A stretch of 46,695 nucleotides of DNA, taken from assembly GCF_018424695.1 (NCBI RefSeq), contig NZ_QTNQ01000026.1, positions 1 through 46,695 of the forward strand, given 5' to 3'. Shown here piece after piece: positions 31,286 through 40,794 of this stretch. The translations under genes and the position numbers were made by a program. A model generated the notes under the pieces. The model was not told where the DNA came from, searched no databases, and saw nothing but the letters and a program-made list of their open reading frames with translations. This DNA is from Vannielia litorea. GTDB lineage: Bacteria; Pseudomonadota; Alphaproteobacteria; Rhodobacterales; Rhodobacteraceae. Positions within the stretch are counted from its first letter, which is position 1; every line of letters begins with the position of its first letter.

Positions 31286-33364
31286 TCAAACGGCGGCCAC
31301 GAGGCCCATCTGTTCCAGCTTGAGCAGCACCTGGTGGGCGCAGTTGTCCACGTCGGTGCCCTCGGTCTCAACCCGCAGCTCGGGAGTCTCCGGCACGTCG
31401 TAAGGGTCTGAGATGCCGGTGAACTCCTTGATCTTGCCTTCACGGGCCAGTTTGTAGAGGCCCTTCCGGTCACGCCGCTCGCACTCTTCGATGCTGGTTG
31501 CCACGTGGATTTCCACAAAAGCGCCGTAGCTCTCGACGTCCTCGCGTACGGCCCGGCGGGTGGTGGCATAGGGCGCAATGGGCGCGCAGATGGCGATGCC
31601 GCCGTTCTTGGTGATCTCCGAGGCCACGTAACCGATGCGGCGGATGTTCAGGTCACGGTGCTCCTTGGAGAAGCCCAGCTCGGAGCTGAGGTTCTTGCGG
31701 ACGATATCGCCGTCGAGCAGCGTCACCGGGCGGCCGCCCATTTCCATCAGCTTCACCATGAGCGCGTTGGCGATGGTGCTTTTGCCCGAACCGGAGAAGC
31801 CCGTGAAGAACACGGTGAAGCCCTGCTTGGCCCGCGGCGGGCGGGTCTTGCGCAGCTCGTTCACCACTTCGGGAAAGCTGAACCACTCCGGGATCTCGAG
31901 GCCCTCGGCCAAGCGGCGGCGCAGCTCCGTGCCGGAGATGTTGAGGATGGTCACGTCATCCTTGTCCTTGATCTCGTCCATCGGCTCGTACTGCGCCCGC
32001 TCCTGCACCCAGACCATGTGCTTGAAGTCGACCATTTCGATGCCGATCTCGTCCTGATGCTCGCGGAACAGGTCTTGCGCGTCGTAGGGGCCATAGAAGT
32101 CTTCCCCGGCGGAGTTCTTGCCGGGGCCTGCATGGTCACGGCCAACGATGAAATGGGTGCAGCCGTGGTTCTTGCGGATCAGCCCGTGCCAGACGGCCTC
32201 GCGCGGGCCGGCCATGCGCATGGCGAGGTTCAGCAGGCTCATGGTGGTGGTCGCGCCCGGGTACTTGTCGAGCACAGCCTCGTAGCAGCGCACGCGGGTG
32301 AAGTGATCGACGTCGCCCGGCTTGGTCATGCCTACCACCGGGTGGATCAGCAGGTTGGCCTGGGCCTCCTTGGCGGCGCGGAAGGTGAGCTCCTGGTGCG
32401 CGCGGTGCAGCGGATTGCGGGTTTGGAACGCAACCACACGGCGCCAGCCGAGCTTGCGGAAGTAGGCGCGCAGCTCGTTGGGGCTGTCGCGGCGGGCGCG
32501 GAAATCATAGTGGATCGGCTGTTGCAGGCCGGTGACGGGGCCGCCGAGGTAGATCTTGCCCGCCTGGTTGTGCAGGTAGTTCACCGCCGGGTGAGCGCTG
32601 TCGTCGGCGCCAAACACCTTCTCGGCCTCGCGGGATTTGTTGGGCTCCCACTTGTCGGTCACGGTCATGGTGGCGAGGATCACGCCTTCCTGATCGCGCA
32701 GGGCGATGTCCTGCCCGATCTCGACGGTCTCGGCGAAGGTTTCGCCCACATCGAGGGTGATGGGCATGGGCCAGAGGGTGCCATCGGCAAGGCGCATGTT
32801 CTCGACCACGCCGTCGTAGTCTTCCTGCGAAAGAAAGCCTTTCAGCGGGTTGAAGCCGCCGTTCATCAGCAGCTCGAGGTCGCAAATCTGGCGCGGGGTC
32901 AGATCGTGCGAGGTGAGGTCAGCGGCTTCGACTTTCAGCTTCTGGGCGCTCTCGTAAGACACGTAGAGTTCCGGGATCGGGGCGAGGTTGTTCTGCATCA
33001 GGGTGCTCCTGTATTTCAGTGGTATCAGGTCGCTCACCGAACCTGTCAGTTCAGCATGAAGAGCGGTGTATTCGGCGAATTTTCGGGAGAGGAACGCGTC
33101 AATCAGACGCTCTTTCTCGGCCTGCCCGGCCTTGGTGAGCGCATAGGCAAATCGTTGGCGGCGGTCTGGGCCGGCGCGTTCTTCTATGGTGATGAGGCCT
33201 GCGGCGGCGGTGGCGCGCAGCTGAGTGTTGAGCTTGCCGAGAGAGACCTTGAGGGCCTCGGCGATGCTGCGCTGGCTCGCCTCCGGCGCCCGTTCGAGTT
33301 GGCGCAGCAGTAAGAACAGCTGGTCCTCATTGGGGAGTAGGAGCTTTTCGGATTGGGTGGTCAT
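31286..33364 (-). CDS. MarR-type domain in frame with bifunctional sulfate adenylyltransferase/APS kinase
   Basis: One open frame of 692 codons holds three modules. Residues 1-105 are a MarR-like winged helix of the EPS-associated type (EDQLFLLLRQLERAPEASQR, then GKLNTQLRATAAAGLITIEE and FLSRKFAEYTALHAEL). Residues 123-570 are ATP sulfurylase, with the QTRNPLHRAH motif at 314-323 and GRDHAGPGK at 408-416. Residues 515-692 are APS kinase (CysC), with the P-loop GFSGSGKST at 522-530 and DGD at 551-553. The enzyme pair turns sulfate and ATP into APS and then PAPS. M123 has AGGAG 7 nt upstream and gives a normal 570-residue Sat/CysC, so the enzyme may be made from an internal start at 32998. In relatives a separate MarR gene precedes Sat/CysC; here no stop separates them. 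Confidence 0.85.
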   Translation of the reverse strand: MTTQSEKLLLPNEDQLFLLLRQLERAPEASQRSIAEALKVSLGKLNTQLRATAAAGLITIEERAGPDRRQRFAYALTKAGQAEKERLIDAFLSRKFAEYTALHAELTGSVSDLIPLKYRSTLMQNNLAPIPELYVSYESAQKLKVEAADLTSHDLTPRQICDLELLMNGGFNPLKGFLSQEDYDGVVENMRLADGTLWPMPITLDVGETFAETVEIGQDIALRDQEGVILATMTVTDKWEPNKSREAEKVFGADDSAHPAVNYLHNQAGKIYLGGPVTGLQQPIHYDFRARRDSPNELRAYFRKLGWRRVVAFQTRNPLHRAHQELTFRAAKEAQANLLIHPVVGMTKPGDVDHFTRVRCYEAVLDKYPGATTTMSLLNLAMRMAGPREAVWHGLIRKNHGCTHFIVGRDHAGPGKNSAGEDFYGPYDAQDLFREHQDEIGIEMVDFKHMVWVQERAQYEPMDEIKDKDDVTILNISGTELRRRLAEGLEIPEWFSFPEVVNELRKTRPPRAKQGFTVFFTGFSGSGKSTIANALMVKLMEMGGRPVTLLDGDIVRKNLSSELGFSKEHRDLNIRRIGYVASEITKNGGIAICAPIAPYATTRRAVREDVESYGAFVEIHVATSIEECERRDRKGLYKLAREGKIKEFTGISDPYDVPETPELRVETEGTDVDNCAHQVLLKLEQMGLVAAV
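32996..33010 (-). promoter_or_regulatory. Internal ribosome site and start codon for Sat/CysC
   Basis: AGGAG at 33010-33006 lies 7 nt before ATG 32998-32996, inside the MarR-Sat frame. The product from this ATG begins MQNNLAPIPELYVSYESAQ, the usual N-terminus of the free enzyme. This decides between a fusion and two products. Confidence 0.65.
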
Positions 33365-33568
33365 GGCGGGGCGGGCGACTCAAAGTGTGTTCAACGATGA
33401 ACACATGTCACTCTTTGGCCGTCCGCGAAAGACCCAAGTTGTCGCAGGAACGGTTTGTTGCCGAATTGCGCCCCCAGCCGCAGCGCGCAGTTGCGAGCCC
33501 GCGCGCTCATTCTGCGCGAAGGGAGTAAAACCCGGGTTAACCGCGCGATGGCGCTTGTTGCGGAGCGC

Positions 33569-33609
33569 AAAAGAAAAAGGGCGCCGCCCGTCTTTCGGAC
33601 TGCGCCCTT
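33569..33609 (-). terminator. Intrinsic terminator of trxB
   Basis: On the minus strand AAGGGCGC and GCGCCCTT pair over 8 bp around 17 nt, and the right arm runs into TTTTTCTTTT. It begins 22 bp past the trxB stop. Confidence 0.85.
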
Positions 33610-33630
33610 CTCGGTTCGTTCACGGAAGGC

Positions 33631-34653
<1,023 letters not shown>

Positions 34654-34722
34654 TCAGGCCATATAGGCCCGCAGGCAGGGGAGAGAAAGGGCACCATCGC
34701 ATGTCAGGCATGCGCATTCTAT

Positions 34723-34752
34723 TTCTTGCGCAAATGCGAAACATTCTTGCGC
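34723..34752. promoter_or_regulatory. Direct repeats TTCTTGCGC, candidate Lrp-family site
   Basis: Two exact TTCTTGCGC copies (34723-34731 and 34744-34752) are 21 bp apart, two helical turns, in the gap between the divergent trxB and Lrp genes. They are 44 bp from the regulator start. A tandem array on one helix face is how Lrp-type octamers bind, so autoregulation is plausible. Not tested. Confidence 0.4.
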
Positions 34753-34795
34753 GTGACGGCGCTGCGGCGTACAAAACGGCAAATCGGAGGGGCAG

Positions 34796-35296
34796 ATGGC
34801 CGCATCGAAGCTGGACGAAATTGATCGGAACATTCTCGCGCAGCTTCAGGCTGACGGGCGAATGACCAACGTCGCACTGGCCGAAAAGGTCGGCATCTCG
34901 GCCCCGCCCTGCCTGCGTCGCGTCCGCGCGCTGGAGGAAGCGGGCTATATCAAGGGCTACCACGCGGATGTCGATAGCCGCGAGTTGGGCTTTGAGGTGC
35001 AGGTCTTCGCGATGGTCGGGCTGAACAGCCAGGCCGAAGCCGATCTGGCCGCGTTCGAGCAGCGGTGCCGTGAATGGCCGCTCGTTCGCGAGTGCCACAT
35101 GCTGAACGGCGAGATCGACTTCATCCTCAAATGCGTCGCCTCCGACCTCTCCGGCTTTCAAAGCTTCCTTACCGGCCAGCTTCTGACTGCGCCCAACGTT
35201 GCCAGCGTCAAGACGTCCTTGGTGATCCGCTGTGCCAAGGATGATCCGGGTGTGCCTTTCGACGTGCTCGAAGAACGGCTGGCCAAGACCGCATGA
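34796..35296 (+). CDS. Lrp/AsnC family transcriptional regulator
   Basis: This 166-residue regulator has the winged helix at residues about 5-62 (KLDEIDRNILAQLQADGRMT, then NVALAEKVGISAPPCLRRVR) and a RAM ligand domain (FEVQVFAMVGLNSQAEADLA onward). GGAGG sits 5 nt before ATG 34796. It is divergent from trxB across a 175-bp gap that holds direct repeats, so it probably controls itself and perhaps trxB (inference). It is distinct from the 19112 regulator. Confidence 0.93.
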   Translation: MAASKLDEIDRNILAQLQADGRMTNVALAEKVGISAPPCLRRVRALEEAGYIKGYHADVDSRELGFEVQVFAMVGLNSQAEADLAAFEQRCREWPLVRECHMLNGEIDFILKCVASDLSGFQSFLTGQLLTAPNVASVKTSLVIRCAKDDPGVPFDVLEERLAKTA

Positions 35297-35311
35297 CCTT
35301 TTGAACGGAAA

Positions 35312-35336
35312 CGGCCCCGCCGAGAGTGCGAGGCCG
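35312..35336. terminator. Hairpin between convergent Lrp and Hint genes
   Basis: CGGCCCCGC and GCGAGGCCG pair with one mismatch around CGAGAGT in the 68-bp gap. A two-way terminator is likely on position alone; no T-run. Confidence 0.4.
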
Positions 35337-35364
35337 ACCTTATGGGATATGGGGCTGTAAGCCC

Positions 35365-36180
35365 TCAGGCGGCGCGCAGGTTTTCCAGCTCGAACGCCGT
35401 CAAGCGCGGCACGTGCATGTTGCCGAAGTCTTCAAAGCTCTCGACATGGGGAAACAGCGCAAGGAACAGGGCCGACATCTCGCGGTCGTGCATGGCTTCA
35501 GACTTGAAGCCGGGATGGAAGCTCTCCACCTCCACACCATTGGCGAAATAGGTCTGCTGGCCGGCAAAGCAGAGTTGCCAGACCTTTTGAGGCGACAGGG
35601 GCGAAATCTCGATGACACTGACGCCATCGATGAAAGCGCGGGCCGGGGCGAAGGCCTCTTCTGCGCCGACGGCATGCATGCAGGCCGCGCTCCGGAAGAG
35701 CAGCCGTGCCCTCGGGCCGAGCATAAGGTCCGGCGCGGGGCGGCCGAGGCCGAATGTATCGGTTGCCACGCGCACCATCTTTTGCGGCTCATGCCCGGGC
35801 GCCCGCGCGGCCAGTTCGCCACTTTCCGGGAACACGGTCATGGAGCCGATCCAGAGCAATTGCTGTGGCCCTTGAGGGGTTTCGACAAAAGTACCGGGGA
35901 GCAGGTCTTCCACGGCCGTGAGGCCATCGACCGTGGAAATCAGCGCCCCGCGCCCGAGGGCGGAGAAGGCATCTTCAAACAGGGGGGTGGCCGGGGCCAC
36001 CCGCTGAAAATCGTCTATGTCACCGTTGGAAGCGAGATATGAAACCTCGAAGCGGCGGGTGAGAGGCATCACCCGCCGAGGTTTCGAGCGAACGTCTGGT
36101 TGAGACGCCCAGGAGGTTTGCCCCGTGGGGCCAATCTGGTCCGTCGCGAGGCCAGCGACGGCGCGGTGAGGGTACACCAT
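35365..36180 (-). CDS. Hint-domain protein
   Basis: This 271-residue protein carries a Hint (Hedgehog/intein-type) domain. A variable N-terminal part of about 75 residues is followed by GALISTVDGLTAVEDLLPGT (the start of the Hint fold; the Cys that would act in splicing is Ser/Thr here) and QQLLWIGSMTVF, MLGPRARLLFRS and a late segment YFANGVEVESFHPG. Roseobacters carry many such proteins, often near secreted repeat proteins, with unknown roles. AGGTGA precedes ATG 36180. Lack of the catalytic Cys suggests no autoprocessing (inference). Confidence 0.8.
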   Translation of the reverse strand: MVYPHRAVAGLATDQIGPTGQTSWASQPDVRSKPRRVMPLTRRFEVSYLASNGDIDDFQRVAPATPLFEDAFSALGRGALISTVDGLTAVEDLLPGTFVETPQGPQQLLWIGSMTVFPESGELAARAPGHEPQKMVRVATDTFGLGRPAPDLMLGPRARLLFRSAACMHAVGAEEAFAPARAFIDGVSVIEISPLSPQKVWQLCFAGQQTYFANGVEVESFHPGFKSEAMHDREMSALFLALFPHVESFEDFGNMHVPRLTAFELENLRAA

Positions 36181-36410
36181 GCGATATCACCTTTCGGTTC
36201 GATCACATCTGCCTGGCCCCCACCAAAGAGCGCAGAAGGATTTGTCTTGAGGAAGAAAATGGCGGCGAGAGGCCGGGACTGTCAAAGTTTACCGGCGATT
36301 TAGCGCAGGTCCGGGGCCAATCCGGCGCGGCTGCGCGAAATTGTTTCTGTGCTGTGGTGCCCGTTGCCACATTCTGATTCCTTTGCGAGCGCCGCCGTCG
36401 CGGAATCAGG

Positions 36411-36467
36411 CAGCCCGCCGGGAGGTCCCGGCGGGCTGTTCATGTGCCGGGCGGGAACGCGCCCGGC
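36411..36467. terminator. Two adjacent perfect hairpins
   Basis: CAGCCCGCCGGG and CCCGGCGGGCTG (36411-36438, 12-bp stem, loop AGGT) are followed at 36446-36467 by GCCGGGC/GCCCGGC with an 8-nt loop. They lie just downstream of the small gene at 36491-36634 and probably end its transcript. The rest of the 310-bp stretch 36181-36490 shows no gene. Confidence 0.65.
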
Positions 36468-36490
36468 GAGGGAAACACGATCTGCGGCGA

Positions 36491-36634
36491 TCAGGCCGTG
36501 AGCAGGTTGAGCCGGTCCAACCGGCTGCTGCGGCGGGCGATCATTGCCGCGCGGCGCGCGCCGCGCGCCCAGGGCATCTGCACCTTCTGGGCCTCTGTGG
36601 CTGTGGTCGACTGCTTGATCCAGCGCGTCTTCAT
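36491..36634 (-). CDS. Small basic protein, 47 residues
   Basis: This short frame starts MKTRWIKQSTTATEAQKVQM and continues with PWARGARRAAMIARRSSRLD to a stop after LNLLTA. AGGAG lies 9 nt before the ATG and two hairpins follow the stop, which is a full gene layout. The peptide is strongly basic with a PWxRGxRRAAxIARR core that I believe recurs in small hypothetical proteins of Rhodobacterales (from memory, not checked). Possible roles are RNA or ribosome binding; nothing is shown. The 281-bp gap 36635-36915 on its 5' side holds no other convincing gene. Confidence 0.6.
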   Translation of the reverse strand: MKTRWIKQSTTATEAQKVQMPWARGARRAAMIARRSSRLDRLNLLTA

Positions 36635-36915
36635 CTTCTTCTTCTCCTGCTCGTAACGGTCTTTGCCTGCGGGCTTGTTGCCCGTTCTCGAACAATCTCA
36701 CCTGAGACTGGGGCGTTGTTTGGGCGAACACGGAGAATTTTCGGAGAAATTGAGCGGCTTGCTATGAAGGGCAGTTCGCCATCCGCGGTTCGAAGCAAAT
36801 GCCTGACAAACAAGGGGAAGGCGCTCTGGAGAAACAGTTTTGCGGGCGGCGGCGGATTGTTTCGGATCCTCAATGCGGCGCGGGCGGGGCGGGGCGCGCC
36901 CCATTCCGGCCAGGA

Positions 36916-37674
36916 TCAGAGTCGGATTACCGAGATCAGCCGCCCGTAATCGGCCTCGCCGCGATGGGTTGTCCGGCGGAAGGAATAGAATCGCTCCGGA
37001 TCGGAATAGGTGCAGTGGCCGGTCCATTCTGCGGTACCCACCCCTGCCTGTCGCAGCATGTGCAGCCCGAAGCCGGGCAGGTCGAACTGCATCCGGTCAC
37101 CCTCGCCCCCAGCAAAGAAGCGGCTGAACTCCGGGTCTTCGGCCATGAAGTCGTCGAAGAACTCAGGGCCGACTTCGTAGGCGCGCTGGCTGATGGATGG
37201 CCCAATGACCGCTGCGATGTTCTCGCGCCGTGCGCCAAGGGCTTCCATGGCCTCTACCGTTGCCGCCAGCACGCCGGACAGCGCGCCGCGCCAGCCCGCG
37301 TGAGCGGCACCTATGACGCCCGCATCGGGATCGGCGAAGAGCACGGGCTGGCAATCGGCGGTGAGGACCGCGATGGCCAGACCGGGTGTTGCCGTTACCA
37401 GCCCATCGGCCCTGGGTTTCGTGCCGGTGATCGGCTCGCTCACGGTAACCACATCCGGCGAGTGCACCTGGTGAACCGTCAGCAAGGCCTCCGGTGCGAC
37501 CTCCATTGCGCCGGCCACGCGGGTGCGGTTGAGCTCCACCGCGTCCGCAAGATCCGAGGAGCCGCCGCCGCAGTTGAGCCCGCCGAAAACCCCCGAAGAG
37601 GCCCCGCCTTTGCGGGTGAAGAACCCGTGGGTGACGGGGCCGAGGGCCGGTGCGGTGATGATCTCAAGGGTCAT
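36916..37674 (-). CDS. pgeF: Peptidoglycan editing factor PgeF (laccase-domain, YfiH family)
   Basis: This 252-residue protein has the DUF152/multicopper-like fold of YfiH/PgeF, which hydrolyses wrongly built muropeptide precursors and was first called a laccase. Conserved parts are VHQVHSPDVV with its His, LTADCQPVLFADPD with the Cys, AAHAGWRGALSG, and CTYSDPERFYSFRR. It forms an operon with midA and lgt, 4 bp after midA. The product name follows E. coli PgeF; the activity here is inferred. Confidence 0.9.
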   Translation of the reverse strand: MTLEIITAPALGPVTHGFFTRKGGASSGVFGGLNCGGGSSDLADAVELNRTRVAGAMEVAPEALLTVHQVHSPDVVTVSEPITGTKPRADGLVTATPGLAIAVLTADCQPVLFADPDAGVIGAAHAGWRGALSGVLAATVEAMEALGARRENIAAVIGPSISQRAYEVGPEFFDDFMAEDPEFSRFFAGGEGDRMQFDLPGFGLHMLRQAGVGTAEWTGHCTYSDPERFYSFRRTTHRGEADYGRLISVIRL

Positions 37675-37678
37675 TGGC

Positions 37679-38737
37679 TCAGAACCCGGGCGGCGTGGCC
37701 GTGCTGGTGGGATGAAGGGCGAGACACTTGAAGAGCCTCCCCATTTCCTCGGGGTGGGTCAAGCGGCGATGGGCGGCAATGTGGCTGTCGAGCGCCGCGC
37801 CGGTCAGCTGCTGCGCCAGGGCCTGTGCGCGCTGGGTGATCCCGAGCCGCTCGAGAAAGACGCCCTGCGGGGTCAGAGGCGCGGCCTCTGCGGGGCCACG
37901 GGCGGCGGCGAGGGCGCCGAAGTCGACATGGGCCGTCAGGTCGGCTTCGCCGGGTGTGGCGAGCACGTCAACCGGCTCGTGGGCCTTCAGGGCCTGAAGC
38001 GTGTCGCCACGGGAGATCGCGGCGCCATAGTCGATCACGAGGGCCGCCCCGGCGCGATGCTGGGCGATCCGCTGGCCGATCGCCCGCATGAATCCGGCGG
38101 CAGGAGCGCAGGTTTCAACGATTTCGCCGGGCCGGGTATCAGCCTCGCGCGCGGCCAGTTCGGGCAGGTCGGCGGCGCGGGTGGTGAAGCCAAGCCCGCC
38201 GCCTTGGAGGCCCACGCAGCGCTCGTCCCAACCGCGTTCAGTGCGGATGAACTGGCGGATCGGGAGAGCATCGAAGAACTCGTTGGCGATGAGAAAAAGA
38301 GGGCCGCCGGGAAGGCTCTCGACGCTGTCTACCCAGCGCGGATCATAGGGTGTCAGCCGTTCCGCCTGAGCCTTTTGCAGCTCCGGCGAGGTCTCCACCA
38401 GCACGAGCCTTGCCGCCTCGGTGAAACCCGGCACACGCCGCGCCGCGCGCAGGGCATCGGCCATCAGTGTTCCCCGGCCCGGCCCAAGCTCGGCCAGCAC
38501 GAAGGCACCGGGTGCGCCGTGGTCCATCCAGACCTGCGCCAGCCAGAGGCCGAAAAGCTCACCGAACATTTGCGATATTTCGGGCGCAGTGATGAAATCC
38601 CCCGCCGTGCCCAGCGGGTCGCGGGTGGTGTAGTAGCCGTGGTCCGGATCGGTCAGGCAGGCGGCCATATAGGCATCCACGCCCATGGGCCCCTCGGCTT
38701 CGATCCGGGCGACGAGCTTGGCGGCGAGCGGGGTCAT
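37679..38737 (-). CDS. NdufAF7/MidA family class I SAM methyltransferase
   Basis: This 352-residue protein belongs to the NdufAF7/MidA group, whose mitochondrial member methylates an Arg of a complex I subunit. Motifs are MGVDAYMAACLTDPDHGYYT, GDFITAPEISQMFGELFGLW, and motif I VLAELGPGRGTLMADALRA; later IANEFFDALPIRQF is also typical. The start at 38737 overlaps the lgt stop by ATGA; the 34 extra residues upstream lie inside lgt. A role in complex I assembly is plausible but inferred. Confidence 0.9.
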   Translation of the reverse strand: MTPLAAKLVARIEAEGPMGVDAYMAACLTDPDHGYYTTRDPLGTAGDFITAPEISQMFGELFGLWLAQVWMDHGAPGAFVLAELGPGRGTLMADALRAARRVPGFTEAARLVLVETSPELQKAQAERLTPYDPRWVDSVESLPGGPLFLIANEFFDALPIRQFIRTERGWDERCVGLQGGGLGFTTRAADLPELAAREADTRPGEIVETCAPAAGFMRAIGQRIAQHRAGAALVIDYGAAISRGDTLQALKAHEPVDVLATPGEADLTAHVDFGALAAARGPAEAAPLTPQGVFLERLGITQRAQALAQQLTGAALDSHIAAHRRLTHPEEMGRLFKCLALHPTSTATPPGF

Positions 38738-39663
38738 GCCGGGGTGGCGCGCCTCTTGCGCAGGAGCGCCCAGAGGATCAGGCCGATGCCGAGGAAGACC
38801 ATCGGCAGGCTCAACTGCTGGCCCTTGGTGATGCCCCATTCGCCCAGCCGCATCACGTAGCCTGCCGGATTGTCAGACGTGATGAACTGCTCGTCGGCCA
38901 GCCGATAGAACTCGACGATAAACCGCGAGATGCCGTAGCCCGCAAAGAAGACGCCCACGGTAAGGCCGGGCACCTTGAAGGCGCCGCGCAGCGCCATGAT
39001 GAGCAGGATGGCCCCCAGCAGCAGGCCTTCAAGCCCCGCCTCGTAAAGCTGAGACGGATGCCGGGCGACCTCGGTGCCGTAGTAGAACCATTGCCCCGCA
39101 ACCTCGCAGGGCTGACGGGTTGGATCAAAGCACATCGAGGGGAACTTGACGCCCCAGGCCACATCGGTCGGGCGGCCATAGAGCTCGGCGTTGATGAAGT
39201 TGGCAACGCGCCCGAAGAAGAGGCCGGGCGGCACGCAGACGGCGAGCAGATCGGCGACGTGGATCTTGGCAACGGCATTGCGAACGCAGAACACCCAGAC
39301 CGCGAGAACCACGCCGAGCATGCCGCCGTGGAAGGCCATGCCGCCATCCCAGACGCGGATGATCTCACCCGGATTATCGAAATAATACCCCGGCTTGTAG
39401 AACAGCACATAGCCCAGCCGTCCGCCGAGGATGATGCCCAGCACGATCCATGTGAGCATGTCGTCGGCCTTTTCGCGGCTCATGGGCGATGTGTCGCCCG
39501 GCCAGAGCGTGGCACGGCTGACGAGGGCAAGCCCCATCCGCCAGCCGATGAGGATGCCCGCTATATAGGCCAGCGCATACCAGCGCAGCGAAAACTCAAT
39601 GCCGAAAAGGCCGATGGTGAAGATCGCCGGGTCGATCTCGGGGAAGGGGATAAGCGCCTGCAT
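38734..39663 (-). CDS. lgt: Phosphatidylglycerol-prolipoprotein diacylglyceryl transferase
   Basis: This 309-residue inner-membrane enzyme moves a diacylglyceryl group from phosphatidylglycerol to the lipobox Cys of prolipoproteins. Seven hydrophobic segments and the family signature GRVANFINAELYGRPT (about residues 150-165) are present, as are AFHGGMLGV with the essential His and RHPSQLYEAGLEG. ATG 39663 is chosen; the 125 residues upstream in frame are antisense to ubiK. It heads the lgt-midA-pgeF operon. Confidence 0.97.
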   Translation of the reverse strand: MQALIPFPEIDPAIFTIGLFGIEFSLRWYALAYIAGILIGWRMGLALVSRATLWPGDTSPMSREKADDMLTWIVLGIILGGRLGYVLFYKPGYYFDNPGEIIRVWDGGMAFHGGMLGVVLAVWVFCVRNAVAKIHVADLLAVCVPPGLFFGRVANFINAELYGRPTDVAWGVKFPSMCFDPTRQPCEVAGQWFYYGTEVARHPSQLYEAGLEGLLLGAILLIMALRGAFKVPGLTVGVFFAGYGISRFIVEFYRLADEQFITSDNPAGYVMRLGEWGITKGQQLSLPMVFLGIGLILWALLRKRRATPA

Positions 39664-39766
39664 GGGGCGCAATTGGCCGCGCGGGGTGGGCGGTGTCAAC
39701 CTTGCACATTGGCACGCGGAGGCCCATATGAGAGCCACGGTGCGACAAAGCCCTAACGGAGGCCCC

Positions 39767-40015
39767 ATGCAGACCCGCAACAAGCTCTTTGACGACTTCT
39801 CGCAACTGATGACCAACGCCATGGGTGTGGCCCAGGGCGCGAAGGATGAGGCGGAGACGGCGCTGCGCGGCTGGATGGACCGATGGCTGGTGGACCGTGA
39901 CTTCGTGACCCGCGAAGAGTTCGATGCCGTGCGCGCCATGGCGCAGAAGGCCCGCGAGGAAAACGAGGCGCTGAAGGCCCGGCTGGATGCGCTGGAAGAG
40001 GCTTCGAAGACGTAA
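39767..40015 (+). CDS. ubiK: Ubiquinone biosynthesis accessory factor UbiK (YqiC family)
   Basis: This 82-residue protein matches the UbiK/BMFP family: MQTRNKLFDDFSQLMTNAMG, a coiled-coil middle, and a C-terminal helix REEFDAVRAMAQKAREENEA with LKARLDALEE. It helps the Ubi protein complex and binds membranes. GGAGG lies close before ATG 39767, and an intrinsic terminator follows. It is divergent from lgt. Confidence 0.87.
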   Translation: MQTRNKLFDDFSQLMTNAMGVAQGAKDEAETALRGWMDRWLVDRDFVTREEFDAVRAMAQKAREENEALKARLDALEEASKT

Positions 40016-40039
40016 GACGCGTAGAGCGACTTTAACAAG

Positions 40040-40063
40040 CGGCGCCTTTTGGGCGCCGTTTTC
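40040..40063 (+). terminator. Intrinsic terminator of ubiK
   Basis: CGGCGCC and GGCGCCG form a 7-bp stem with a TTTTG loop, followed by TTTTC. It starts 25 bp past the ubiK stop. Confidence 0.85.
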
Positions 40064-40200
40064 GATTCCGGCCGCCAGGTTCCGCAGCGGCACGCGCCGT
40101 ATTTCGTGGCTGCTCAAGACTTGTCCACAACTTATTGGTGGATGCCGCAAGATTTGGCTTTACACCACGGCGTGTTCCCGCGCACGATATCTAGTAAGGG

Positions 40201-40218
40201 CGGTGGGGAGCCCCACCG
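40201..40218 (+). promoter_or_regulatory. Hairpin in the leader of the YbjN-domain gene
   Basis: CGGTGGG and CCCACCG pair over 7 bp around GAGC, 69 bp before the gene start. The gap 40064-40286 holds no gene. Its role is unknown. Confidence 0.35.
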
Positions 40219-40286
40219 GACCTAGAGCAGGCAACAAGTTCTGGCGGCCGCAGAGCCAGCGGGACGAACCATAGAAGGGGCCGGGC

Positions 40287-40790
40287 ATGTCACTTTCCGA
40301 AACTTACTTGGAATCCGAGGATCTTCACCCGATCGACATCGTCGAGACGCTGGCGGAGCACAACGCCTGGGATTTTGACCGCATCGCCGACGACCAGATC
40401 GCCATGGCGGTGGAAGGCCAGTGGCGCACCTACTCGATCACCCTCGCATGGTCCGGCTATGATGAAACCCTTCGCCTGATCTGCACCTTCGAGATGGAGC
40501 CGCCGGAAGATAAGCACGGCGCCCTTTACGAAGTGCTTAACAGCGTGAACGACATGTGCTGGGCCGGCGCCTTCACCTTCTGGGCCGAGCAGAAGCTTAT
40601 GGTCTATCGCTACGGCCTCGTGATGGGCGGCGGGCAGATGGCGCACCCCGAGCAGATCGACAAGCTGATCGGTGCTGCGGTGAGCGCGGCGGAGCGCTTC
40701 TACCCGGCGATGCAGCTCGTGGTCTGGGGCGACCGGCCCGCGAAGGACGCCATGCAGGTGGCGATTGCAGAGGCCTACGGGCGCGCCTAA
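40287..40790 (+). CDS. YbjN domain protein
   Basis: This 167-residue cytoplasmic protein has the YbjN fold, related to type III secretion chaperones. Conserved stretches are HPIDIVETLAEHNAWDFDRI, then WRTYSITLAWSGYDETLRLI and a central GALYEVLNSVNDMCWAGAFT, with GLVMGGGQMAHPEQIDKLIG after it. E. coli YbjN affects motility and stress responses, but the mechanism is unknown. It lies 28 bp before proC and is probably cotranscribed with it. Confidence 0.87.
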   Translation: MSLSETYLESEDLHPIDIVETLAEHNAWDFDRIADDQIAMAVEGQWRTYSITLAWSGYDETLRLICTFEMEPPEDKHGALYEVLNSVNDMCWAGAFTFWAEQKLMVYRYGLVMGGGQMAHPEQIDKLIGAAVSAAERFYPAMQLVVWGDRPAKDAMQVAIAEAYGRA

Positions 40791-40794
40791 GTTG

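Noticed and set aside
35365..36180. Intein or self-splicing Hedgehog-type protein
   Set aside because: The Hint fold is plausible, but the nucleophile Cys at the fold's start is absent and there is no host protein split around it.
40121..40129. TTGTCCACA as a DnaA box and part of a replication origin
   Set aside because: It is a single 8-of-9 match with no cluster, no AT-rich stretch and no dnaA or parA nearby.
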